Positions 17,400-24,653 of a DNA stretch of 47,810 bases are shown here, piece by piece. The position numbers and the translations under genes were made by a program. Each line of letters starts with the position of its first letter. Position 1 is the stretch's first letter. Source of the DNA: Candidatus Rifleibacteriota bacterium (lineage in GTDB: Bacteria; Muiribacteriota; Ozemobacteria; Ozemobacterales; Ozemobacteraceae); NCBI GenBank assembly GCA_012517355.1, contig JAAYVD010000108.1:1-47810 (forward strand), written 5' to 3'. A model generated the notes under the pieces. It saw only the letters and a list, made by a program, of their open reading frames with translations. It was not told the origin of the DNA and did no database searches.

Positions 17400-17650
17400 C
17401 CGTGTCGGCGCATCGCCTCCCGGAAACGCCGGCGGGCCTGTTCCACCAGTTCGCCCGCCGCCTCTTCGCGTTCCCAGGCGCCGCAGGTTTCCCGAAGGAG
17501 ATCCCGCCCCGTCCCGGCCTCGACCTCGGCCGCAAACAGGGCCAGGGCGCGCTCGAGGATCTCCTTCTTCGTCACCTTGAGCCGCCGGGACAGTTCCGCC
17601 AGCCGCAACACCCAGGCTTCATCGATCCGTGCCGACAGGACCCGATCCAT
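17396..17650 (-). CDS. VapB-type ribbon-helix-helix antitoxin
   Basis: 84 aa from the ATG at 17650, with GGAGGG 6 nt upstream. The N-terminal MDRVLSARIDEAWVLRLAEL followed by SRRLKVTKKEILERAL fits a ribbon-helix-helix DNA-binding fold. The Arg/Glu-rich helical C-terminus would wrap the PIN toxin encoded next (4-nt overlap). Antitoxins of this class bind their own promoter; a near-palindrome covers the -10 region upstream. The RHH call rests on pattern and position, as the sequence is short. Confidence 0.78.
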   Translation of the reverse strand: MDRVLSARIDEAWVLRLAELSRRLKVTKKEILERALALFAAEVEAGTGRDLLRETCGAWEREEAAGELVEQARRRFREAMRRHG

Positions 17651-17673
17651 GGTGCCCTCCTGTTTACGATTAC

Positions 17674-17702
17674 ATTCTAACGTAAGAATCAACTCGGGGC
17701 AA
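17674..17702 (-). promoter_or_regulatory. vapBC promoter with overlapping operator-like palindrome
   Basis: On the minus strand TTGCCC (17702-17697), a 17-nt spacer and TAGAAT (17679-17674) form a promoter with a start near 17667. ATTCTAACGTAAGAAT at 17674-17689 is a 16-bp near-perfect palindrome covering the -10 box, a natural autoregulation site for the antitoxin-toxin complex. Confidence 0.55.
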
Positions 17703-17761
17703 GGCTGTGCGCCTCGGGGCAAGCACAAGGGTCGAGCCTTGGATCGGGGCCCGGGGCGTGG

Positions 17762-18508
17762 TCAGGGGCGGGTGAAGGCCAGGACCAGCAGCAGGGGCCA
17801 GCCCAGGTACTTGCGGGCGCGCGGGGAGGCGGCAGCCAGTTCGTCGTCGACGGGGAATTCGCCGATGGTTTCCACCACCAGGCCGCCTCGGACGCCGGCG
17901 TTGACGTAGGCGGCGATGTCGTGCCGGGCGCTGGCCGGGCGGGTCTGCCGGCCGGTGGCGGGGTCGGTGAACCGGGCCTCGACGCCCAGCAGCATCATGG
18001 CCGGATGCATGGCGGTGACGACCACCCGGCCGCCGGGGCGGGCCAGGCGCGCCATCTCGGCGAACGGGACGGCCAGCGCCGGCAGGTGTTCCATGGCCAG
18101 GCAGCTCAGCACCAGGTCGAAGGCCTGCCCGGGCAGGGGAAGGGGCGTTGCCAGGTCGTGGGCCACCAGGCGCAGGTCGAGCCCTTCCGCTTTCTGGCGC
18201 GCTTTCGCCAGCATCCCCTCCGAGAAGTCGACGCCCGTCACCCGGGCCCCGTCCCGCGCCAGCCGCACCGACCAGCGCCCGGTGCCACAGCCGAGGTCGG
18301 CCACCGCCAGGCCCGCCGCGGGGCCCAGGAGGGGCGGCAGGTGCCGTTCCTCGAGCTTGATCAGGGGGTTGTCCTCGTCGTCATAGAGCTCGGCCCACCG
18401 GTCGTATCCGGCGCGGGTCGCCACGACCTGCGGATCCGGTCCTTTGGGCGCGGGGTTGGTGCAGCGTTCCAGGACGGCCCGCAGCAGGGCAGGATCAGAG
18501 AGAGGCAT
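17762..18508 (-). CDS. Class I SAM-dependent methyltransferase
   Basis: 248 aa. The SAM-binding motif I is clear (VADLGCGTGRWSVRLA), followed by VTGVDFSEGMLAKAR and the motif IV-like FDLVLSCLAMEHLP. This is the common Methyltransf_11 type used on small molecules, lipids or quinone-like substrates; nothing in the sequence fixes the substrate. The N-terminal AGYDRWAELYDDEDNPL is typical of the class. Its start lies 14 nt inside the end of the small membrane protein gene, so the two are probably co-translated. Confidence 0.85.
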   Translation of the reverse strand: MPLSDPALLRAVLERCTNPAPKGPDPQVVATRAGYDRWAELYDDEDNPLIKLEERHLPPLLGPAAGLAVADLGCGTGRWSVRLARDGARVTGVDFSEGMLAKARQKAEGLDLRLVAHDLATPLPLPGQAFDLVLSCLAMEHLPALAVPFAEMARLARPGGRVVVTAMHPAMMLLGVEARFTDPATGRQTRPASARHDIAAYVNAGVRGGLVVETIGEFPVDDELAAASPRARKYLGWPLLLVLAFTRP

Positions 18509-18977
18509 GCGAGTCCCCTCCTTGCGGGGCGAGGGCCTTCACCCCCGCCTGGATCTCGGCCAGGAGCTTGGCGGAAAGGTTCAGCGGGACGTCCGGGCAG
18601 CGTTTGAACGCCAGGCTGACCGTCGGGAACAGGCCGAACCCGTCGTGTTTTTCGGCGACGCTCATTTCCGACCAGGGAACGAAGATCGGCGGGTGGCCGC
18701 CCCCGAAGAACCACGGCATGGTCAGATGGAGCCCTTCGCGATCGCCGCCCAGGGCCACGGCGTTGTTGTAGCGGGCCCAGAATCCGAGACGCAGGCTGCG
18801 AAACCGCCAGACCTGCCCTTCCACCTGGGGCCGCCCGGGATAGGCGGCGGCCAGCCGCTGCCAGCTGCCCAGCCAGGCGACGAGGGTCAGCACCAGGTTG
18901 AGGAACAGCAGGAAACCCGCCAACCCCAGGGGGATGGCCAGATACGACCAGAGTTCCGAAGCCATGGGTGGATTCAT
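18495..18977 (-). CDS. Small membrane-anchored protein
   Basis: 160 aa from the ATG at 18977, which has GGGAG at a good distance; the frame continues upstream but without a ribosome site. One hydrophobic segment (about residues 9-32) is followed by a soluble beta-rich domain with WRFRSLRLGFWARYNNAVALGG-type strands and the phrase FVPWSEMSVAEK. This pattern resembles membrane-anchored PH-like domains of unknown role. It overlaps the methyltransferase gene by 14 nt and has a promoter candidate at 19031-19060. Function unknown. Confidence 0.72.
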   Translation of the reverse strand: MNPPMASELWSYLAIPLGLAGFLLFLNLVLTLVAWLGSWQRLAAAYPGRPQVEGQVWRFRSLRLGFWARYNNAVALGGDREGLHLTMPWFFGGGHPPIFVPWSEMSVAEKHDGFGLFPTVSLAFKRCPDVPLNLSAKLLAEIQAGVKALAPQGGDSHASL

Positions 18978-19030
18978 CCGCTCTCCCGTGGCGGGGGGCC
19001 AAGGTCTTTCCGCCCACCCGCCCGGACCGA

Positions 19031-19060
19031 AGTATACCCCATCGGGGCCATTCCTCCCAA
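19031..19060 (-). promoter_or_regulatory. Promoter candidate for the membrane protein-methyltransferase pair
   Basis: Minus strand TTGGGA (19060-19055), an 18-nt spacer and TATACT (19036-19031). The start would fall near 19024, about 45 nt before the ATG at 18977. Confidence 0.45.
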
Positions 19061-19126
19061 CCACCACGGGCCGGTCGGGCTGGCGGGTCCTGCCCCGGAA
19101 GCCATTTTCCGACGACGATCCCCGCC

Positions 19127-19342
19127 AAGGCTTGTCGAAGGGGCCTTGCCCCTTCACCCCACCTCAAGGCCGGCCGGCGCGCCGAGGCTCAGGGCGCAAG
19201 GGCTTGTCGAAGGGGCTTTGCCCCTTCACCCCACCAGGGAGATCGCCCTGGACCCCTGCCTTTGGCGTGGCGAACGCTGTCGCGTTCACCACGCGGGAGG
19301 GTCGCTCCGCGGACATCTCGCCGGCGAACGAATCATCGTTCG
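19127..19342. repeat. Array of four hairpins between divergent genes
   Basis: Two direct copies (19127-19163 and 19198-19235) of a 36-37-bp unit each hold the perfect hairpin GAAGGGGC-3 nt-GCCCCTTC. They are followed by a 12-bp stem with one mismatch at 19266-19293 (GAACGC/GCGTTC core) and a 7-bp stem at 19325-19342 (CGAACGA/TCGTTCG). The units resemble REP-type extragenic palindromes. With the two promoters they account for the 571-bp gap 18978-19548. Confidence 0.65.
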
Positions 19343-19483
19343 GGCAGCGGCAGTGGCGCGGCAGCCCCGACCTGACCTCCGACCTCCGACCGCCGGCCGC
19401 CGGCTTGGTGCGACACTTGGTTGACGCGTGTTCAGGGCCGTCACACGGGAGTCGGCTTCAAGGGTCCAGGGGCGGGAATTCCG

Positions 19484-19512
19484 TTGCCGGAGACGGTGGA
19501 TTCTGGTAGCCT
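19484..19512 (+). promoter_or_regulatory. Promoter candidate for the TerB-like gene
   Basis: TTGCCG (19484-19489), a 17-nt spacer and TAGCCT (19507-19512). The start would be near 19519, about 30 nt before the ATG at 19549. The -10 box is a weak match. Confidence 0.4.
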
Positions 19513-19548
19513 GACCGCAACGATATTCGATTGCAGAGGAGGTTCTCC

Positions 19549-20175
19549 ATGTTTCTGAAGGGTCTGAATGCGATGCAGCAGAAGTTGTTCCTCGGTGTCG
19601 CCCAGCAGCTGGCCGAGGCCGACGACAAGATCAGCGTTCAGGAGCGGGACATGCTCAACGCCCTCAGCGAGGAGATGGGCCAGCAGGAACTGATTCCCAA
19701 CCCCGATGACGATGTCCTGGAGGCGTTCTTCCCCGACAAGGCCTCCCGGGCCGCGGTCATGCTCGAGATCATCGGCCTGGCCACCTGCGACGGGATCGTC
19801 CCCGCCGAGAACCGCCTCATCAAGAGGCTGCAGCGTGTCTTCGCCATTCCCGCGGCCGACCTCGCGGCCTACCAGTCCTGGGTGAAGCGGTTCTTCGCCA
19901 TCCGCGCCGAAGCCGTCGCCTTCTTCGTCGACCGGCCCGCCCAGGGCAAGGCCAAAGCCATAGCCCCGGTCAAACCCAAGACCAAAGCCAAAGCCAAAGC
20001 CCCCGTCAAGGCCAAAGCCAAAACCCCGGTGAAAGCCACAGCCAAGGGAAAAGCCCCGGCCCGGGCGAAGGCCCAGGCGAGGCCGAAGGCCAGGAAGCCG
20101 GCCAAGCCGGCTCCCCGCGCCAAGGGCAAGACCGCGAAGAAAGCCCCGGCCAACAACGGCAAAGGCCGGAAATAG
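19549..20175 (+). CDS. TerB-like domain protein with a histone H1-like Lys/Ala tail
   Basis: 208 aa from the ATG at 19549, preceded by AGAGGAGG. Residues 1-130 are helical and follow the TerB pattern (AQQLAEADDKISVQERDML ... IIGLATCDGIVPAENRLIKRL), with acidic pairs that in TerB-fold proteins can bind metal. Residues about 133-208 are almost only Lys, Ala, Pro, Arg and Gly in short KAKAPVKAKAKTP-type repeats. This resembles bacterial histone H1-like tails that bind nucleic acid without sequence specificity. It is monocistronic between hairpin arrays. A tail-mediated association with DNA, RNA or polyphosphate is plausible but inferred. Confidence 0.8.
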   Translation: MFLKGLNAMQQKLFLGVAQQLAEADDKISVQERDMLNALSEEMGQQELIPNPDDDVLEAFFPDKASRAAVMLEIIGLATCDGIVPAENRLIKRLQRVFAIPAADLAAYQSWVKRFFAIRAEAVAFFVDRPAQGKAKAIAPVKPKTKAKAKAPVKAKAKTPVKATAKGKAPARAKAQARPKARKPAKPAPRAKGKTAKKAPANNGKGRK

Positions 20176-20281
20176 CCCCCGGCCCAGGTCATCCCCAAGC
20201 GGTCACCTGAACAGAACGGGCGCTCGCGCCGACCCTCCTGGCGGCGGGGGCGTGCGTTCGACCTTGTGTCGGTCGGCTGGT

Positions 20282-20306
20282 GGGGCGGCCACGGGGGGGC
20301 CGCCCC
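20282..20306. terminator. GC-rich hairpin after the TerB-like gene
   Basis: GGGGCGGCC (20282-20290) and GGCCGCCCC (20298-20306) form a 9-bp stem about 100 bp past the stop, between convergent genes. No T-run follows, so termination is only a possibility. Confidence 0.35.
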
Positions 20307-20403
20307 TACGAGGCAACGCCCTGACGAACCTCTGTCCACCGCGCGCCACCGGCGTTCCACACGGTCACCCGAAGCGGCGGCGAGGCTCCCCGGTGCCTGG
20401 AAA

Positions 20404-20567
20404 CCCCCGACCGGCACGATGTCCGGAAGTTGGGTTTCCACCTTGTCGCCACGGATCGTGGTTCGAAACGCAAGGTTCCCGTATAGCAAGGGGGCGACCG
20501 ACACGATGTCGGCAGGAAGGCACCCTCCTTGCCGCCACGGATGCCGACGCGAAACGGGCGTTTCGCG
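20404..20567 (-). repeat. Two copies of the dispersed palindromic repeat, inverted
   Basis: Read on the minus strand, 20567-20494 matches the 70-bp unit at 5121 through all three palindromes, including the GAAACG/CGTTTC one. A second, more diverged copy spans about 20480-20404. They lie between the convergent TerB-like and kinase genes. Confidence 0.75.
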
Positions 20568-20583
20568 CCCCGCCAGGGGGCCG

Positions 20584-22071
20584 TCAGGAGGCCAGCGGCC
20601 AGAACAGGGTGAAGGTGGAGCCGACGCCTTCCTGCGAGGCGATCTCGAGGCGGGCGTGGTTGAGGTCGAGGATGCGCTTGACGATGGCCATGCCGAGGCC
20701 GGTGCCGGAGATCTGCACGGTGGCCGCGGTCTTCACCCGGAAGAACTCCTCGCCGATGTGGCGCAGGTGGTCGGCGGCAATGCCGATCCCGGTGTCGGCC
20801 ACGGCCACCTTCCAATGCGCCCCGGACCGCTCGTTGGTCACGGTCACCGAGCCGCCCTCCCGGTTGTACTTGATGGCGTTCGACACCAGGTTGGTGAACA
20901 CCTGGGTCAGTTCCCCGCGGTCGGCGAGCAGCCTGACCGGCTCGGCGGGCGGCACCACCATCAGGCTCACCTTCCGCTTCCCCGCCTCTTCGGCCAGGAA
21001 CTCGCAGGTCTCCTGGACGGTGGGCACCGGGTCGATCGTTTCGAGGTTCCGCTCGATGCGTCCCTGCTCGATGCGCGACAGGTCGAGCAGCTCGCGGATC
21101 AGCCGCTGCAGGAGCCCGGCCCGGTCGCGGCACCGTTCGATCTTGGGGCGGTATTTCTCGACCGCCGGCTCGAGGTCGCTCAGGATCAGGTCGAGGTAGC
21201 CCTCGATCGCCCCGACCGGCGCCTTCAGCTCGTGGGCGACGATCGAGACGAAGCGGGTCTTGGCCTTTTCCAGGTCTTTCATGGGGGTGATGTCGGCCAG
21301 CACCAGCACCCACCCGGCCGGCCCCGTCTCGCCCGCCTGGCTCTCCAGGCAGGTCACGGTCAGCATCCAGGTCTTCTGCTCGCGCGGGTCGAACACCTCG
21401 GTCGAGATGGTCTTCGTCTCTCCGGTCAGCTTGGGGAAGGCATCGGCGCAGGCCTCGAGGAGGCCCGGCACCGCCAGCGCCTCGGCCATCGGCCGGCCCG
21501 GCCCGGTCACGCCCTCCTGCAAAAACCGGCGCGCCGCCGGGTTGACGAACACCAGTTCCTGGGCGGCATTGATCACCAAAAGGGGCTCGCCCATCGCGTA
21601 GATGATGGTGCGGGTGCGGCTCTGCTCGCGGGCCAGGTCGAGCAGGGAACGGGCCCGTTCCTTCTGCAGCGTCTGCCGCTCGACGAGCAGGGCGCGCTTC
21701 TCCAACGCCCGCTGGACGACGATCCGCAGCTCGCTCGGGGTGAACGGCTTGGGCATGTAGTCATACGCCCCGGCCTGAATCGCCTGGACCGCCGTCTCGA
21801 AGCTGGCATAGCCCGTGATCATGACCACCACCGCATCGGGGTCGATCTCGCGCAACCGCGGGATGACCTGCAGTCCGTCGAGCCCGGGCATGGCCAGATC
21901 GAGCATCACCAGGTCGATGCCGCCGGCCTTGAAGGCCTCGATGGCCGCCAGTCCGTCGGCCGCCACGACCACCTCGTGGCCGTCCTCCCCAAGGATCTTC
22001 TGGCAGCCGATCCGGATCGACACCTCGTCGTCGGCGACCAGGATGCGGGCGCGGGTGATGACGTCAGCCAT
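20584..22071 (-). CDS. Receiver-PAS-histidine kinase hybrid
   Basis: 495 aa. Residues 8-125 form a receiver domain with acidic D14/D15, phospho-acceptor D58 (VMLDLAMPG) and K108 (MPKPF). A PAS-like region (about 155-265) follows. The kinase module has H280 in the H-box (IVAHELKAPV), the N-box NLVSNAIKYN, the G1 box ADTGIGIA and GTGLGMAI. There is no DNA-binding output. It is the last gene of the hydrogenase operon, 33 nt after a stand-alone receiver. It could receive phosphate from the H-cluster kinase upstream and then phosphorylate an unlinked regulator. Confidence 0.9.
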   Translation of the reverse strand: MADVITRARILVADDEVSIRIGCQKILGEDGHEVVVAADGLAAIEAFKAGGIDLVMLDLAMPGLDGLQVIPRLREIDPDAVVVMITGYASFETAVQAIQAGAYDYMPKPFTPSELRIVVQRALEKRALLVERQTLQKERARSLLDLAREQSRTRTIIYAMGEPLLVINAAQELVFVNPAARRFLQEGVTGPGRPMAEALAVPGLLEACADAFPKLTGETKTISTEVFDPREQKTWMLTVTCLESQAGETGPAGWVLVLADITPMKDLEKAKTRFVSIVAHELKAPVGAIEGYLDLILSDLEPAVEKYRPKIERCRDRAGLLQRLIRELLDLSRIEQGRIERNLETIDPVPTVQETCEFLAEEAGKRKVSLMVVPPAEPVRLLADRGELTQVFTNLVSNAIKYNREGGSVTVTNERSGAHWKVAVADTGIGIAADHLRHIGEEFFRVKTAATVQISGTGLGMAIVKRILDLNHARLEIASQEGVGSTFTLFWPLAS

Positions 22072-22104
22072 GGGTTCCTCCCCGAACGGACCGGGTTTGC
22101 GCGC

Positions 22105-22527
22105 TCAGGACCCGTGCGGCGCGGGTTTCTCGGCGGGCTGGCCGAGCAGGTGGTGAACCTTGGCCAGCAGGATGTCGGGGCGGATCGGTTTCTCGGCGAA
22201 ATCGTCGGCCTTGATCCATTCCCGCGAACTGGGCGACTTCAGGTCGAACCCGATGCTGCGGGCCTTGCTGACCCCGGTCAGCATCAGCACGGGGATCTTC
22301 GCCGTCCGGGCGTCGCGCTTGACGGCGTGGCAGAAGGTGAAGCCGGCGTCGTCGCGTTCGATCATCAGATCGACCATGATCAGGTCGGGCAAGGGGTTCT
22401 TGGCCAGCCACTCCAGCCCGTCCTGCGCAGTGTGGACGGCGTCCACGTGGTTGCCGTCCCGTTCCAGGACCTCGCGCTGGATGGCCACGAAATCGACGTC
22501 GTCGTCGACGATCAGGATGTTTGCCAT
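22105..22527 (-). CDS. Stand-alone response-regulator receiver
   Basis: 140 aa from the ATG at 22527. A single receiver domain with D8-D10, phospho-acceptor D53 (IMVDLMIERDD), T84 (VLMLTGV) and K113 (FAEKPI). An insertion (about residues 87-108) lies between the Thr and Lys motifs, longer than in CheY. No output domain follows, so it should act by protein contact or as a phosphate shuttle. It sits between the H-cluster histidine kinase and the receiver-PAS-kinase hybrid, which makes it the likely relay between them. Confidence 0.9.
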   Translation of the reverse strand: MANILIVDDDVDFVAIQREVLERDGNHVDAVHTAQDGLEWLAKNPLPDLIMVDLMIERDDAGFTFCHAVKRDARTAKIPVLMLTGVSKARSIGFDLKSPSSREWIKADDFAEKPIRPDILLAKVHHLLGQPAEKPAPHGS

Positions 22528-22565
22528 GACTGGATGCTCCTTTGCGGGGGTCCGCGGGGGGCCCC

Positions 22566-24569
22566 TCAGAATTTGCCGTGGAAGCCGATCGGGGTCTCGG
22601 GGGCGTGGCTCTCCAGGGGCAGCAGGATGGTGAAGCGCGTTCCCTGGCCGGGTTTGCTGCTCACGGCGATGGTGCCGCGATGCATCTTGACGATGCCGTA
22701 GGTGATGGCCAGGCCGAGCCCGGTTCCCTTGCCGATGCCCTTGGTCGTGTAGAAGGGGGTGAACAGCTTGGACAGGTTCTCCTCGGGGATGCCGACGCCG
22801 GTGTCTCCGATCACCACCTCGATCTGCTGGGTGCCGGGGACCTGGCGGGCGCTGACGGTCAGGACGCCCCCCTGCGGCATCGCCTCGATGGCGTTGTGGA
22901 TGATGTTGGTGAGCGCCTGCCGGAACTGGACCGGGTCGAGCTGGCAGGGGGGAAGCTGCGGGTCGAAGGTCTCCTCCGCCCGCAGGCCCGGGGGCGCGGC
23001 GCGTGTCTCGAGGGACACGATCTCGCGAAGCAAAGCCACCAGGTCGACCTGGGCGCGTTGCAGCTTGCTCTGGCGGGCGAAGTCGAGCAGGCCCCGCACG
23101 ATGTTGCGGCAGCGGGTGGCCTCCTTGACGATGACGTCGAGTTCCTCGGGGACTCCTCCCTCCTGGAGCTTCTTCGTCCGGTCGAGGAGGATGTTGGAGA
23201 ACAGCAGGATGCCGCCGAGAGGGTTGTTCAGTTCGTGCGCCACCCCGGCCGACAACTGCCCCAGCGAGGCCAGTTTCTCGGAATGGACGAGCTCGTCCTG
23301 CGCCTTCTTCAGCTGTTCGTGGGAGAACTTCAGCTCGGTGCAGCTTTCCTCGAGCTGGCGGATGATGTGGGGAAGGCACATCTCGGGCTCGGCGAACCCG
23401 TGGAAGACGGCGCGGGCCTTGTCCCGGCAGGTCTTGTAGCCGCAGGCGCCGCAGTTCAGCTGGTCTTCCGGCGACCGCTTGCCGAACGAGGTCAGGATCA
23501 GGTTGATCTGCTCGTCGGTCGGTTCGACCAGTTGGCGTTTGCGGTTCTCATATCGTCGGGCCAGGTTGATCTCGGGCAGGCTCGAGGGGTTGAGGTGCCG
23601 GCTCTCGCCCACCAGTTCCTGGATCTTGCGGGTCTTCTGCAGGTGCGACAGGTTGGTGTCGATCTCCACGCCGTCGATGCACCCGCGGCAGAACAGGATG
23701 TCGATGAACTCCTGGTCGGGGGAATGCTCCTCGAAGGTGCTCAGAAACTCCATCGTCTCGTGGTGCCCCTCGATGATGGCCACCCGGCGGTCGAGGATGT
23801 CGGTGCCGATGCCGCCGCTCTTGAGGATGCCGCCCATCAGGGGAAAGATGCGCCCCTCTCCGGGGTGGGGCGGATCGAACGGCACCCCGTTCAGGCGGGT
23901 GGGGTCGAGACCACGCTCCTGCAGCATCTCTTTGACTTCCCGGAAGGTGAGGGCGTAGTCGATGACCCCGGCCAGGTTGGGGTCGCGGATCTCCTGCTTC
24001 TTGGCGATGCAGGGGCCGATGAACACCAACGTGGCCGGGGTCCCGTGCTCGTTGCCGCGCAGATACCGGCCCATCGCGATCATGGGCGAGACCACGGGGG
24101 CGAGGTGCGGCAACAGGTGCGGGAAATGCTTCTCGATCAGGAACACCACCACGGGGCAGGGGCTGGCGATGATGGGTTTGGGGACCTTCGGATTGAACAG
24201 CAGGCGACGCGACTCCCGGCCGACCAGTTCCGCCCCGTAGGCCACTTCGACCACCTTGGTGAATCCCAGGACGCGGAGGGCGGCGATCAGTTGTTGCGGG
24301 CTGCAGTCGTGGAAGCTGGCAGGGAAGCTGGGCGCCAGGAGGGCGACCACCTCGGCGTTGTCGACGAAGGCCCGCTTGACCTGGGGGACGTCGGTGACCA
24401 CCTCCTTGGCCTTCTGGTTGCAGAACCGCACGCAGGTGCCGCAGGAGACACAGAAGTCCTCGAGCACCTGGGCCATGCCCTGCTCGACCGAGATGGCCTT
24501 GACCGGGCAGTTGCGCACGCAGGTATAGCAGCGCTTGCACTTGCCGGTGATGGTTCGTACGACAGCCAT
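22566..24569 (-). CDS. Ferredoxin / [FeFe]-hydrogenase-like H-cluster domain fused to a histidine kinase
   Basis: 667 aa. Domains in order: two 4Fe-4S motifs (C11, C14, C17, C21 and C40, C43, C46, C50); an H-cluster-type domain (about 70-345); a 4Fe-4S motif with C373, C376, C381 and C398 (CGACGYKTC ... CLP); a coiled linker; and a histidine kinase with H445 (GVAHELNNP), VIGDTGVGIP and GTGLGLAI. The three H-cluster loops read ASPCPVVV, GPCIAKKQE and LFCRGCIDG, giving one Cys each in the first two and C294/C297 in the third. All four cluster ligands are thus possible, but the proton-relay features of catalytic enzymes are missing. This fits the sensory (group C/HydS-like) hydrogenases. Its position right after hydA suggests it senses H2 or redox state to control this enzyme. 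Confidence 0.88.
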   Translation of the reverse strand: MAVVRTITGKCKRCYTCVRNCPVKAISVEQGMAQVLEDFCVSCGTCVRFCNQKAKEVVTDVPQVKRAFVDNAEVVALLAPSFPASFHDCSPQQLIAALRVLGFTKVVEVAYGAELVGRESRRLLFNPKVPKPIIASPCPVVVFLIEKHFPHLLPHLAPVVSPMIAMGRYLRGNEHGTPATLVFIGPCIAKKQEIRDPNLAGVIDYALTFREVKEMLQERGLDPTRLNGVPFDPPHPGEGRIFPLMGGILKSGGIGTDILDRRVAIIEGHHETMEFLSTFEEHSPDQEFIDILFCRGCIDGVEIDTNLSHLQKTRKIQELVGESRHLNPSSLPEINLARRYENRKRQLVEPTDEQINLILTSFGKRSPEDQLNCGACGYKTCRDKARAVFHGFAEPEMCLPHIIRQLEESCTELKFSHEQLKKAQDELVHSEKLASLGQLSAGVAHELNNPLGGILLFSNILLDRTKKLQEGGVPEELDVIVKEATRCRNIVRGLLDFARQSKLQRAQVDLVALLREIVSLETRAAPPGLRAEETFDPQLPPCQLDPVQFRQALTNIIHNAIEAMPQGGVLTVSARQVPGTQQIEVVIGDTGVGIPEENLSKLFTPFYTTKGIGKGTGLGLAITYGIVKMHRGTIAVSSKPGQGTRFTILLPLESHAPETPIGFHGKF

Positions 24570-24653
24570 GGACGTGTCCTTGCGGTGATCTCTGATTCGG
24601 TGTCTGGACGGCAGGCGGGGGTCCCGTTGGGTGACGGGCGTGGTGATGGGAGT

